A stretch of 19,692 bases of DNA from DATLNF01 sp035536235 (GCA_035536235.1 DATLOQ010000125.1:1-19692), one strand, 5' to 3'. Numbered from the stretch's first letter, positions 1 to 7,675 are shown. The notes: generated by a model not told the origin, from the letters alone. Made by a program: numbers and translations.

Positions 1-1174
1 GCTGAGCTCTAGCAACGTCGAGCAGGTCGCCTTCATCCCCTTCGAGGTCGGTACGGCGACGGGTGCCAACATCGTCGGCAACCGGCTCTACGTGACCAGC
101 TGGAAGAACTTCTCCATCTACGACGTGAGCAACCCGCTCGCGCCCCGGCTGATCTCCACGACTCCCTTCGGCTTCAAGTTCGAGAACGAGAACGTGGCGA
201 CCAACGGCAAGATCCTGCTCTTCAGCGAGTCGCTGCCGCAGGACCTGCTGCACATTTACGACCTCGAAGACGAGCGCAGCCCGTCGGAGATCGCGGCGCT
301 GCCCAAGGCGGGCGACCACACGACCAGCTGTCTGCTGAACTGCGCCTACGGGTGGGGCTCCGGCGGCACCGTGACCGACCTGCGCAAGCCGACTGCCCCG
401 AAGATCATCGGCAACTGGACCGGATCCGGGCCGGGCCGCGGTGGCCACGACGTCACCGAGATCGCCCCCGGCGTGGTCTTCACCTCGACGGTGCCGGTCC
501 AGCTCTTCGACGCACGGCGCAGCGTCACCAAGCCCACCTTGCTCGCGACCGGTGACAACACCGACTTCGCCCACTCTGTGCAGTGGCCGCGCGGGGGCAA
601 GGACAAGTTCGCCCTCGTCGGCGGTGAGACCAACGCCAACACCCGCTGCGACGAAGGGTCGGCGACCTTCGACATCATGGACACGACAGGGTGGCGGAAG
701 ACCAAGACGCTGCGCACCGTCGACCGGTACGTGTACAAGAACGGGACCTACCTGGACGGCAAGCCGGCGGTCAACGGCCTCGGCTGCTCGCCGCACTGGT
801 TCGACACCCACCCCACCTGGGTGGATGGCGGGCTCGTGGCGGTGGGCTCCTACGAGCACGGCGTGCGATTCCTCTCCGTGCACTCCAAGACCGGGAAGAT
901 GACCGAGCAGGGCTGGTTCCTGCCGCTGAGTGAGACCGGCACTTCCGCGGCGTACTGGATGACCCCAGAGATCGTGTACGCCGTCGACTACGCGCGCGGG
1001 CTCGACGTGCTGCGCTACACCGGTCGTCTGCGCAGCGCCGGAGACGAGCGGCCGGCCGCTCGACCGAAGCCCCAGCAGCAGCCGGCTCCCGCACCGGCTC
1101 CCGCTCCGGCCCCTGCCACCGCGGCGCTCCCGGTGCGGGCGCTGGTCCCGGCCCGGTCTCTCCGGTCTCGCTGA
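1..1174 (+). CDS. LVIVD-repeat (beta-propeller-like) protein, 5' end missing
   Basis: The reading frame is open from base 2, so the start and any signal peptide lie left of the window; the GTG at 92 is an internal codon. The visible 390 residues contain LVIVD-type repeats, for example the stretch around LYVTSWKNFSIYDVSNP (bases 86-136), with the pattern 'value, then behaviour of a named quantity' typical of this propeller-like family. The C-terminal half has a motif block with CSPHWFDTHP, YEHGVRFL and a TSAAYW...VYAVDYARGLDVLRY ending that I associate with actinobacterial LVIVD proteins. The last 40 residues are a Pro/Ala/Gln-rich tail with no LPXTG signal. The function is unknown; the family is usually extracellular. 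It ends 13 nt before the BNR-repeat gene, so the two are probably co-transcribed. Confidence 0.75.
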   Translation, partial: LSSSNVEQVAFIPFEVGTATGANIVGNRLYVTSWKNFSIYDVSNPLAPRLISTTPFGFKFENENVATNGKILLFSESLPQDLLHIYDLEDERSPSEIAALPKAGDHTTSCLLNCAYGWGSGGTVTDLRKPTAPKIIGNWTGSGPGRGGHDVTEIAPGVVFTSTVPVQLFDARRSVTKPTLLATGDNTDFAHSVQWPRGGKDKFALVGGETNANTRCDEGSATFDIMDTTGWRKTKTLRTVDRYVYKNGTYLDGKPAVNGLGCSPHWFDTHPTWVDGGLVAVGSYEHGVRFLSVHSKTGKMTEQGWFLPLSETGTSAAYWMTPEIVYAVDYARGLDVLRYTGRLRSAGDERPAARPKPQQQPAPAPAPAPAPATAALPVRALVPARSLRSR

Positions 1175-1187
1175 TCTCGAGGTCGTC

Positions 1188-2513
1188 GTGAAGCGAAGGC
1201 TGGTCCTCGCCGCCGCTGTCGTGGCGACCGGTGCCGTGACGCTGCCCAGCGGTGCGCACTCGGGCCATGACCGCAACGCGCGGGCGATGAGGTTCTACCA
1301 GCCGATCCGGGTGACCCCGGAGCTCTCCGGTGGCGCGGATCCGGCCGTCGCCGTGGATGCCTTCGGCAACATCGTGGTGACTGCAGCGAAGGACAGCGCG
1401 ACGCCCGTCGTTGCTCCGGACCGGCGGGGCACCGTCCCGGCCCGGGCGGCGTCCTGGCGCCTGATGTCGGTCGACCAGGGCGAGACGTGGCAGAACCTGC
1501 CCGGCGGCCCCGCGGGGCCGGCCGACGGGCTCCTGCCGGGCCTCGAGCCCGACGTCGCACTCGACGGCAAGGGCACGTTCTATGTCCTCGACGGATATCG
1601 GGCGGACGCCTCGCTGACGCGATACGACTCCCGGGGTCGCGACCGGATCACGCGAGGCGCGGTGTCGGTGCGCCCCACGGTCCGAGCGGATGTGCGGCCT
1701 TTCGTGGCAGCCCATGGCGCGGGTGTCGTCCTGACGATCGCGGCCGGGGACCCAGCGAACGCGCCGGCGCCGGCGGGCGGGCAGCCCGGTACGGGCTTCG
1801 GCCCAGGCCGCTACGAGGTCTACAGCTCTTCCGACGGCGGCATGGGCGGCCCGGTCGGCTACCCGCTGCGCGACTCCGACGTGTGCCGCCCGGCAGCCGA
1901 GCAGCGCGCCGGCTCGAAGCGGATGGTCGTCGCCTGCCTCGACGGACTCGGCACCGTCTTCGCCTTCCTCTCCACCGATGACGGAGAGACCTTCGACCGC
2001 TTCCCGGTGGGCCGCTACGACACTCGCGATGGCTCCCCCGGCGTGCCGTCCGCGACCTTCGCGCCCGACGGCTCCGTGCATGTCCTCATCGCCGATCCGG
2101 TCGCCTTTTCCGCCACCGGTGCGCCGACGGCCTCGCGGCTGCGGTTGTTCTCCTCGCCCGACGGCCGCCGCTGGCGCACCCGGGATGTCACGGACGCTCC
2201 CGGCGTCTACCGGCAGCCGACCATCGCCGCTGGACCCGACGGCCGGCTCGGCGTTGCGGCGTACTACCGGCTCACGCCGGCGGCCGACTGGACCGTGGTC
2301 GCCGGCTCCCTGCGGCCACGCGACCGGACGGTCTACCTCACCTCCTTCGCTCATGACGACCCGGTCGCGCCGGCCACCTCGGCAGAGCCGCCGGGCACGT
2401 TCCTCTCCCTGACCTGGGCAGCCGACCGCCGGATGCACATCGTCTGGACCCGAGTGGGCGATGCCGCCGACACCGGCCTGATGACCGAGGTTTGGCACGT
2501 CCGCTCGTTCTAG
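1188..2513 (+). CDS. Secreted BNR/Asp-box (sialidase-fold) protein
   Basis: This 441-residue protein starts at GTG 1188, with GAGG at 1179-1182 five bases upstream. The N-terminus MKRRLVLAAAVVATGAVTLP is a signal peptide (basic end, hydrophobic core, likely cleavage after GAHS-like residues near 24). At least three Asp-box-like motifs are visible: SVDQGETWQNL (about residue 92), STDDGETFDRF (about 262) and a degenerate SSPDGRRWRT (about 320). These indicate a six-bladed sialidase-type propeller. I do not see the arginine triad or other residues that would prove sialidase activity, so this is a fold assignment and not an enzyme assignment. It follows the LVIVD gene closely and converges with the methyltransferase, whose stop lies 14 bases away. 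Confidence 0.75.
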   Translation: MKRRLVLAAAVVATGAVTLPSGAHSGHDRNARAMRFYQPIRVTPELSGGADPAVAVDAFGNIVVTAAKDSATPVVAPDRRGTVPARAASWRLMSVDQGETWQNLPGGPAGPADGLLPGLEPDVALDGKGTFYVLDGYRADASLTRYDSRGRDRITRGAVSVRPTVRADVRPFVAAHGAGVVLTIAAGDPANAPAPAGGQPGTGFGPGRYEVYSSSDGGMGGPVGYPLRDSDVCRPAAEQRAGSKRMVVACLDGLGTVFAFLSTDDGETFDRFPVGRYDTRDGSPGVPSATFAPDGSVHVLIADPVAFSATGAPTASRLRLFSSPDGRRWRTRDVTDAPGVYRQPTIAAGPDGRLGVAAYYRLTPAADWTVVAGSLRPRDRTVYLTSFAHDDPVAPATSAEPPGTFLSLTWAADRRMHIVWTRVGDAADTGLMTEVWHVRSF

Positions 2514-2527
2514 GGGCGCTTCGCTCC

Positions 2528-3343
2528 TCACCCGCCGGTGCGCGGTGCGACCGCTGTCCAGGCGATGGTGAGCTCCCCCTCGCGCCAGCGAGCCGGGTTG
2601 CGGCCGATGCGCCAGCCCTGCTCGGCGAGACCTGCGGCCGCGGCGACCCAGCGCTCCCGGGGGGTGACCGCGCCGGCTGCGGTGCGCCAGGTGGCGTCCC
2701 ACGCGGTGAAGAAGTCGTGCACTCGCTCGCCGGCGACGTTGTGGTGGATCAGGGCTTTCGGCAGCCGCTCGGCCAGCGCTGACGGCCGTGGCAGGTCGGC
2801 GACGCGAGCCGCGAAGGTCAGCGTGCGCGGTCCCTTCGCGTCGATGCTCACCCAGCCCGCGCGCCGGCCCAGCTCGTCGCAGGTCCCCTCGACGAGCAGG
2901 CCGTCCTCGCCGAGCTGGCCCTGAAGCACCTCCCAGGCCTGCGCAGCGTCCGCTTCGCCGTACTGCCGCAGCACGTTCATCGCCCGTACGACGGTCGCCG
3001 GCCGCTCGTCCGGTGTGAGCGGCAGGTTGAACCCCCCGCAGGCGAAGCGCAGCCCCGGCCCCGCGAAGCGCTGCGCTGCGGCGACCCGCTCCCGGTCGAT
3101 CTCGACCCCGACCACCCGGACCGCGGGCACCTGGCGGGTCAGCCGGGACGCGAGCTCAATTGTGGTGACCGGGTCGCGTCCGTAGCCGAGGTCGACGACG
3201 ACGGGGGCGTCCGCGCGGCGCAGGCGGGCGAGCTGAGTGGCCACCAGCCAGCGGTCGATCCGGCGGAGCCGGTTGGGGTGGGTCGTGCCCCGTGTCAGGT
3301 CCCCGAGCGGCCGCGACGGCGGCGGGAGATGCGGACCCGGCAT
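2528..3343 (-). CDS. Class I SAM-dependent methyltransferase-like protein
   Basis: The 271-residue product has a recognisable motif I, VVVDLGYGRDP (residues 48-58), followed by an acidic motif II (VVGVEIDRERVAAA) where the adenosyl-methionine ribose hydroxyls would bind, and a later RAMNVLRQY segment in the position of motif IV. That arrangement fits a Rossmann-fold class I methyltransferase. The substrate cannot be read from the sequence. The start at 3343 (ATG) lies 19 nt after the stop of the upstream hydrolase gene on the same strand, which suggests co-transcription, although no clear Shine-Dalgarno precedes it. The C-terminal third (AWDATWRTAAGAVTPRERW onwards) is lineage-specific. Confidence 0.75.
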   Translation of the reverse strand: MPGPHLPPPSRPLGDLTRGTTHPNRLRRIDRWLVATQLARLRRADAPVVVDLGYGRDPVTTIELASRLTRQVPAVRVVGVEIDRERVAAAQRFAGPGLRFACGGFNLPLTPDERPATVVRAMNVLRQYGEADAAQAWEVLQGQLGEDGLLVEGTCDELGRRAGWVSIDAKGPRTLTFAARVADLPRPSALAERLPKALIHHNVAGERVHDFFTAWDATWRTAAGAVTPRERWVAAAAGLAEQGWRIGRNPARWREGELTIAWTAVAPRTGG

Positions 3344-3362
3344 GGCGGCCGAGCGGCTTGAT

Positions 3363-5489
3363 CTAGACGAGGCGGCGGCGTACGCCGACGACGGCGAGAC
3401 CGATCGTGACGGCCGCGGCGAGCGCCACCGGCGGCAGCCCGCCGCCCGTGGCGGGCAGCGGAGCGGGACGCGGTGCCGGGCGCGGTGCGGGGGGCACCAC
3501 GGGCGGGCGAGCGGGCCGCGGGGCAGCTGCCGGCGCGGGCCGGGCCGCAGCCCCTGCCGCGACGATGGGCAGCGTCACCGTCGACGCCGAGCCGGTGGCC
3601 AGCGTCACCACCTGGCCCAGGTTTGCCGCGATGGTGCCGCCGGCGGAGTTGCTGAAGCGCACCCGGACGCGGTGCCCCTTGGGGACCACGTAGTCGGTGT
3701 GCATCGAGGAGAACGACAGCGGCGTCATCGTGTTGGGCGACATGGGGGAGCCGCCCCTGGGGACGTTGCGCTCCGGCCCGGCCTTCACCGAGCCGCGGTA
3801 GAAGGCCCGGAGCCAGGCGTAGGTGATCAGCACTGCGTCGTTCGGCTCGGCGGCGGTGACGGCACCCTCGACGGCGGTCTCATCGTCGGCCGCGTCCGGG
3901 CCGAGGTCGGTGATGCTGACGGCGATGCTGGTGTCCGGGCCGAGGGTCGAGGCCATCAGGTTGAAGTCCACCATGCCGGAGAGTCGGGTGTCCTTGGCGA
4001 ACGGCGCCGTGAAGAAGCTGACGCTCGTCGGTGTCCCGACGGCCGCCGGGCCATCGGCGTAGGTCACCGTCGCGGGCTCGTCGGCGCCAGCCGGCGGCAC
4101 CAGCTTGCCATCGGGTCCGAGCGCCAGCACCTGCTTGGTGCCGGGGAGCGGGTACGCCGACGACGCAGCGAAGGAGCCGTCGCGCTGCTGCACCTCGACC
4201 GCCGTGCGGGTGGCACCGGCTTCGACACCCTTGAGGAACTGCAGCCACCAGCGGTGGTTGAGCTCGACGAACTTGTCGGGGATCGGCACCGGCATCTCGT
4301 GGCCGCTGGCCGTGCACGCGTCGACGGAGTCGCAGCGCGGGTCGGTGTGGTCGGTGTTGAGGAACAGCAGTCTCTTCGGCAGCGAGGCGGGCAGCGCGCT
4401 CCAGAGGTAGCCGGCGTTGTGCGGCTTGACGTTGAAGTCGAAGAGTCCGTGGACGATCAGCGTTGCCGCCTTGAAGCCGGCGGCGTCCTTCACGAAGTCG
4501 CGCTCGGACCAGAAGACGTCGTCGGCGTCGGCGTACGGCCGGGCGTAGCCGGCGTCGACGATCGCGCCCAGCGTGGCGATGCAGGCCTTCCGCTCAGCGA
4601 CGTGCACCGGGTAGAGGATGTCGTCGGTGCCGGAGTTCTGCAGGTCCGCCCCGGCGAGCGCGGCGGTGAACAGTGCCGGCGTCGCGGCATGGCCTGAGGA
4701 CTGCACACCGTTGAAGAAGTGGTAGTCGTACCAAGCGTCGATCGCGCGGATCGGGATGATCGCGGCCAGCGCCTCGGGGTGCTTGCCGGAGATGGGGGCC
4801 TCGGCCGCGGCACCGTTGGCGATGGTGCCGTCGTACGAGCCGCCGGTCATGCCGACCTTGCCATTCGACCACGGCTGCTCGGCGATGAAGTCCACGACGT
4901 CGACGGCGTCGATGACCTCGTCGCGGTCGCCGTAGGTCTGGCAGCCGGCGGAGTTGCGGGTGCCGCGCAGGTCCATCGCGACGTAGGCGTAGCCACGGGG
5001 CACGAAGTACTCGTCGTACCACTCGGGGAACGGCGTCTGGTTAGCGGCGCAGGTGGACAGGCCGGGGGCGCCGGGCGAACCTGGCAGACCGCCGGGCGGT
5101 GACTGGTGTGGGGTCTTGCACTGCGCCTTGTAGCCGCGACCGAGGGTGTTGTAGTACGGCGACGACATCATGATCGCCGGCACCTTCTCCTGGGTGTCCG
5201 GGCGGATCACGTCGATCCAGATCGTGTCCGGGCAGGTGGCGATGTTGACCGCCGGGTTGCAGGTGGGCGGGTTCTTGCGGGTCGGCACCTGGTAGTGCTC
5301 GACGACCGCACCGTCGTAGGGGAAGCGCACCGGGTCGAGGCGGTTGAGGTCCGGCAGGCCTGCGGTCTGCTTGGGGCTCGCGGCGTCGAACTCCGCGGTC
5401 ACGGCAGCCGAGCTGGCCGGCGCGACGGCGACTGCCGCGACGAGAGCCACCATGGCGGCGGCAGCGGCAAGGCGGTGGGTCGTGCGCAT
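3363..5489 (-). CDS. Secreted CocE/NonD-type X-Pro peptidase-like hydrolase with LPATG wall-anchor signal
   Basis: This 708-residue protein starts at ATG 5489, with GAGGT about four bases upstream. Residues 1-28 form a signal peptide ending near ASSAA. The S15/CocE alpha/beta-hydrolase core is clear: a MDLRGTRNSAG segment around 172-182, the nucleophile elbow GGSYDG at 216-221 (Ser218), a candidate catalytic Asp in VHGLFDFNV (Asp351) and a candidate His in NTDHTDP (His381). A C-terminal jelly-roll (PepX_C-like) domain follows (roughly 450-640). A Pro/Ala/Arg-rich linker leads to LPATGG, a hydrophobic stretch and the basic tail RRRLV, which is a complete sortase sorting signal. The family hydrolyses X-Pro peptides, esters or amides; the substrate here is unknown. 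Anchoring such an enzyme to the wall is unusual, and no sortase gene is in the window. Confidence 0.85.
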   Translation of the reverse strand: MRTTHRLAAAAAMVALVAAVAVAPASSAAVTAEFDAASPKQTAGLPDLNRLDPVRFPYDGAVVEHYQVPTRKNPPTCNPAVNIATCPDTIWIDVIRPDTQEKVPAIMMSSPYYNTLGRGYKAQCKTPHQSPPGGLPGSPGAPGLSTCAANQTPFPEWYDEYFVPRGYAYVAMDLRGTRNSAGCQTYGDRDEVIDAVDVVDFIAEQPWSNGKVGMTGGSYDGTIANGAAAEAPISGKHPEALAAIIPIRAIDAWYDYHFFNGVQSSGHAATPALFTAALAGADLQNSGTDDILYPVHVAERKACIATLGAIVDAGYARPYADADDVFWSERDFVKDAAGFKAATLIVHGLFDFNVKPHNAGYLWSALPASLPKRLLFLNTDHTDPRCDSVDACTASGHEMPVPIPDKFVELNHRWWLQFLKGVEAGATRTAVEVQQRDGSFAASSAYPLPGTKQVLALGPDGKLVPPAGADEPATVTYADGPAAVGTPTSVSFFTAPFAKDTRLSGMVDFNLMASTLGPDTSIAVSITDLGPDAADDETAVEGAVTAAEPNDAVLITYAWLRAFYRGSVKAGPERNVPRGGSPMSPNTMTPLSFSSMHTDYVVPKGHRVRVRFSNSAGGTIAANLGQVVTLATGSASTVTLPIVAAGAAARPAPAAAPRPARPPVVPPAPRPAPRPAPLPATGGGLPPVALAAAVTIGLAVVGVRRRLV

Positions 5490-5555
5490 CAGACCTCGAT
5501 CGTGGGTGAGGGGCTAAGCCGGCTCGGAAAGGGCAGGGCGGGTCGGGGAGCGAAG

Positions 5556-6083
5556 TTAGATCGGGGAGCCAGTATCGGACTTCGCCGTCACACCGGTCGG
5601 CTCCTGCCCTGGCGCACGCTCGAGCGTGGCGGAGAGGTGCGGCTGCAGCGGCTGGCCGACCGCTGCCATGTCGACGGCGTACAGAAGCTTGCCCTCGACG
5701 AGACCGTAGAGGCGGGTGAGGCTGGCCACCTCCTTCGCCGACGAGGTGCGTACGACGACGTCGGTGGTCAGGGAGATACGAGTGCCCTCGATCGTGCCGA
5801 CGTAGATCTCGGCCACGCCGGTGGGATGGGCGAGCACGACCTCCAGGCTGCCGTCGGGCTGGGGGCGCCAGTAGCCGGCCTCGGCGTGCGAGGGAGTGAG
5901 GTCGTCGAGGCGCCAGGTCCGCTGGCGATAGTGCAGCACCGGCTTGCCCTCATGCCAGAAGTCGGACTCCTCGCCGTATCGGAAGTCCGCCATGGTCGGA
6001 TACCCGCCGACTCCTTCGCCGCGCCACGACCCGAGCAGGAAGGCGAGCGGCACAAGCGAGGGGTGTAGGTCGGCTGCCGGCAT
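5556..6083 (-). CDS. Nitrobindin-like heme-binding protein (FABP / THAP4 C-terminal family)
   Basis: The 175-residue product from ATG 6083 matches the nitrobindin family in length and motifs: DLHPSLVPLAFLLGSW at the N-terminus, the GxWxGxG signature GSWRGEG (residues 18-24), and PHLSATLER near the C-terminus with His149 as the likely proximal heme ligand. Family members fold as ten-stranded beta-barrels that bind ferric heme and react with nitric oxide or peroxynitrite. The same frame is open back to a GTG at 6128 and an ATG at 6092. I chose 6083 because homology begins there and a TACGAT hexamer lies exactly 7 nt upstream with no Shine-Dalgarno, implying a leaderless mRNA. It stands alone between the LPYTG gene and the CocE-like gene. 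Confidence 0.85.
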   Translation of the reverse strand: MPAADLHPSLVPLAFLLGSWRGEGVGGYPTMADFRYGEESDFWHEGKPVLHYRQRTWRLDDLTPSHAEAGYWRPQPDGSLEVVLAHPTGVAEIYVGTIEGTRISLTTDVVVRTSSAKEVASLTRLYGLVEGKLLYAVDMAAVGQPLQPHLSATLERAPGQEPTGVTAKSDTGSPI

Positions 6084-6090
6084 GCGCCCC

Positions 6091-6096
6091 ATCGTA
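6091..6096 (-). promoter_or_regulatory. Candidate -10 hexamer (TACGAT) of a leaderless promoter for the nitrobindin-like gene
   Basis: On the minus strand TACGAT is followed by exactly seven bases (GGGGCGC) and then the ATG at 6083. This fits a TANNNT -10 element whose transcription start coincides with the start codon. No convincing -35 was seen. Confidence 0.5.
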
Positions 6097-6130
6097 GGGA
6101 CCGCTCTCGACGGCCCAGCTCCCGACACTA

Positions 6131-6170
6131 CGACGCCGACCGATGCCCCCCCTGGGATCGGTCGGCGTCG
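6131..6170 (-). terminator. 14-bp inverted repeat downstream of the LPYTG gene, terminator-like
   Basis: Perfect 14-base arms, CGACGCCGACCGAT (6131-6144) and its complement (6157-6170), enclose a 12-base loop (6145-6156). The hairpin begins 12 bases after the stop of the minus-strand gene at 6183. There is no T-run after it, as is common for actinobacterial terminators. It sits between that gene and the next promoter, so a terminator for the LPYTG transcript is the simplest reading. Confidence 0.65.
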
Positions 6171-6182
6171 GAGCCGGACGTA

Positions 6183-7292
6183 TTAGGCGGTGGCGCGGGA
6201 GGAGCGGCCCATCTCCGTGACGACGAGACCGCCGGCGAGGAGCACCACGCCGAGGATAATCAGGGTCTGCGCGCTGGAGCCGGTGTAAGGCAGTGCAGCC
6301 TGCTGCAGCACGCTCGGGGTGACCCGGGCGTTGACGATCCGGGTGCCCTGCACCGCTGCCGGGCGGACGATCCGGACGCCCAGGACCTGCGCGCCGACCG
6401 GGGCGGCAGGGCGAGGCGCCCGGGCTACGCGCGCCGGAGCGGCGGCTGGCGCAGCTGCCACGGGAGGCGCAGCCTTGGCGGGCGGGGCTGCCGGCTGGGC
6501 TGCCGCCGGCTGGGCTGCCGCCGGCTGGGCTGCCAGGGCGGGAGCCACCACGACGGAGCGGGTGACGGTGGTGGTCCCACCCGGGACGACGGCGGTCGGG
6601 GTGGTCGTCACGACGGGCTTGGGCGTCTTGGCCGGCTTGGGCGTCTTGGCCGGCTTGGGCGGCTTGGGCGTCTTGGTCGGCTTCGGGGTCTTGGCGGGCT
6701 TCGGCGTCTTGGCCTTGGGGCCGCAGTGGCCGTTGTTGTCGTCCTCGCGGTCGTCGTCGTTGCCACAGCCGTTGTTGCAGTCTGCGCCGGGCGCGGTCTT
6801 GTCGTTGTTGTTAACGCCGCGGTCGGTGCCGGTGCCGTCCTGGTCCGGCCTGCTGGAGTTCTTGCAGCCGCTGGAGGGGGTCTTCGCGGGACGGGGGCTC
6901 GCGGTCGACTTCGGGCCCTGGGCCTTGTCGTCCTTCTCTTTGTCGTCCTTGGCCTTGTCTGCGTCGCGGACCTTGTCCTTCTTGGGACCTCCGCAGTTGC
7001 CGTTGTTGTCGTCAGCGCGGTCGGCGTCGTTGCCGCAGCCGTTGTTTCCGTCGAAGTCGCTCGACCCCTGGCTGCGGGCGAGCTGACCATCCGCCGCGTA
7101 CGGCTTGTCGACCCCGCCGCCGTCGGGGTTCGATCCCGACCTGCCCTGCGTGTCGCCGCCCGATGCTGTCGACGGCGCGCCGCCGGGGCCGCCGGCACTG
7201 TGGTCCTTGGCGTACGCCGGCGTACCGAGGATGGCTGCGAGGGCGACCGCGCTGAGCACTGCGCTGCTGCGTCGAAGGGTGGTGGGCGTCAT
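6183..7292 (-). CDS. LPYTG cell-wall-anchored low-complexity surface protein
   Basis: The product is 369 residues from ATG 7292. I prefer this start to ATG 7298 because GGGAG lies 7 nt upstream of 7292 but only 1 nt from 7298, and a textbook signal peptide (MTPTTLRRSSAVLSAVALAA, cleavage after AYA, residue 28) begins there. Order: signal peptide; Gly/Ser/Asp-rich region; a first Asn/Asp/Cys module (81-101); a Lys/Asp-rich charged stretch; a second copy of the module (171-191); KTPKP-type repeats (194-226); a Val/Thr segment; Ala/Pro/Gln repeats; a short domain (301-332); and the sorting signal LPYTG (334-338) with hydrophobic span and basic tail. No enzymatic domain is seen. It looks like a wall-spanning stalk with small, perhaps metal-binding or disulfide-bonded modules. 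A structured leader precedes it and a hairpin follows. Confidence 0.8.
   Translation of the reverse strand: MTPTTLRRSSAVLSAVALAAILGTPAYAKDHSAGGPGGAPSTASGGDTQGRSGSNPDGGGVDKPYAADGQLARSQGSSDFDGNNGCGNDADRADDNNGNCGGPKKDKVRDADKAKDDKEKDDKAQGPKSTASPRPAKTPSSGCKNSSRPDQDGTGTDRGVNNNDKTAPGADCNNGCGNDDDREDDNNGHCGPKAKTPKPAKTPKPTKTPKPPKPAKTPKPAKTPKPVVTTTPTAVVPGGTTTVTRSVVVAPALAAQPAAAQPAAAQPAAPPAKAAPPVAAAPAAAPARVARAPRPAAPVGAQVLGVRIVRPAAVQGTRIVNARVTPSVLQQAALPYTGSSAQTLIILGVVLLAGGLVVTEMGRSSRATA
6615..6713 (-). repeat. KTPKP-type tandem repeats in the LPYTG protein
   Basis: Residues 194-226 are built from repeats of K-T-P-K-P with Ala, Thr or Pro between units; the DNA repeats the unit GGCTTGGGCGTCTTGG on the plus strand. 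Such Lys/Pro/Thr stalks commonly cross the peptidoglycan. Copy number is likely to vary between strains. Confidence 0.8.
6720..7052 (-). repeat. Two copies of an Asn/Asp/Cys module (NNGCGND...DDNNGxCG)
   Basis: Copy 1 is residues 81-101 (bases 6990-7052) and copy 2 is residues 171-191 (bases 6720-6782). Each has NNGCGND, then D-R-x-D-D, then NNGxCG, so two Cys flank an Asp/Asn-rich core. They are separated by about 70 residues of Lys/Asp-rich sequence. The residues suit calcium binding or a disulfide-closed loop, which is inference. Confidence 0.75.
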
Positions 7293-7298
7293 AGCCAT

Positions 7299-7478
7299 GC
7301 TCCCGTGCCGTAGGTCGAATGCCCTTGTGGACATCCGGCGTACGGACGAGCCGGTCTCGCCACTCACTCCCCGCGAGGTCTTGGCGACCGTGTTCCTCCG
7401 TGCGCCGAGGTGCCGGCGTCGGTGAGGACCTCGCGGATCTTTGTGTCCCGTCCGCGCACCGCAGGTAACACGGTGCGT
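7299..7478 (-). promoter_or_regulatory. Structured 5' leader region of the LPYTG gene
   Basis: In the direction of the LPYTG gene the region first has a hairpin with six-base arms CGCACC/GGTGCG (7472-7477 and 7455-7460, 11-nt loop). It then has a perfect 10-bp inverted repeat, CCGCGAGGTC at 7436-7427 with its complement at 7380-7371, enclosing a 46-nt loop. Inside the loop are a smaller CGCCG/CGGCG stem and the sequence ACGGAGGAAC. The leader ends at the GGGAG ribosome binding site. This much structure before a surface-protein gene suggests a cis-acting RNA. ACGGAGGAAC resembles one element of the ydaO (c-di-AMP) riboswitch, but the other conserved parts of that class are not evident, so I do not assign it. 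Confidence 0.4.
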
Positions 7479-7675
7479 GGGGTTGATCACTGACAGTCAC
7501 GAGATTACCCCGGCTGGTCCCATTCGGAAACATGCCGAACGGCGTCACTTTTCCTGCTCCGAATGGCCCAGTGAATGGTCCAGTGGAAGGGCTCCGGGCT
7601 CCCAGGAGTTGTTGCCCGGCGATGGCGGCGCCAGCCAGCCGCCAGAATGTGCACCGGAGCGAGGAGGTAGGTGGG
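7479..7675 (+). promoter_or_regulatory. mshA upstream region with strong ribosome binding site
   Basis: GAGGAGG at 7661-7667 lies eight bases before GTG 7676 and decides the mshA start. An 8-bp inverted repeat, CCATTCGG (7520-7527) with CCGAATGG (7559-7566), is present. I see no convincing -10/-35 pair and no GGAAT-type SigR element. Together with the leader on the other strand this makes a gene-free stretch of about 380 bases. Confidence 0.45.

Noticed and set aside
1188..2513. Calling the Asp-box protein a sialidase
   Set aside because: Asp-boxes show the fold only; the catalytic arginines, Tyr and Asp of sialidases cannot be identified.
771..2702. Long minus-strand open frame of 643 codons opposite the first two genes
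   Set aside because: It is antisense to two well-supported genes, is Arg/Gly-rich low-complexity sequence and matches no family; such frames are expected in GC-rich DNA.
3237..4697. 486-codon plus-strand frame opposite the CocE-like and methyltransferase genes
   Set aside because: Its product is a mirror of high-GC codon bias with no domain; the minus-strand genes have signal peptide, catalytic motifs and sorting signal.
6615..6713. CRISPR-like repeats
   Set aside because: The short repeats encode KTPKP units in a protein frame and have no unique spacers of constant length.
7371..7436. Firm call of a ydaO (c-di-AMP) riboswitch
   Set aside because: Only ACGGAGGAAC is similar; I cannot find the other conserved words (such as the GACAGCUAAC-type end), and the 10-bp stem is not in the expected place. 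Kept only as an unassigned structured leader.
7479..7675. SigR-type promoter (GGAAT...GTT) before mshA
   Set aside because: Mycothiol genes are SigR targets in Streptomyces, but no GGAAT with GTT at 18-19 bases is present here.
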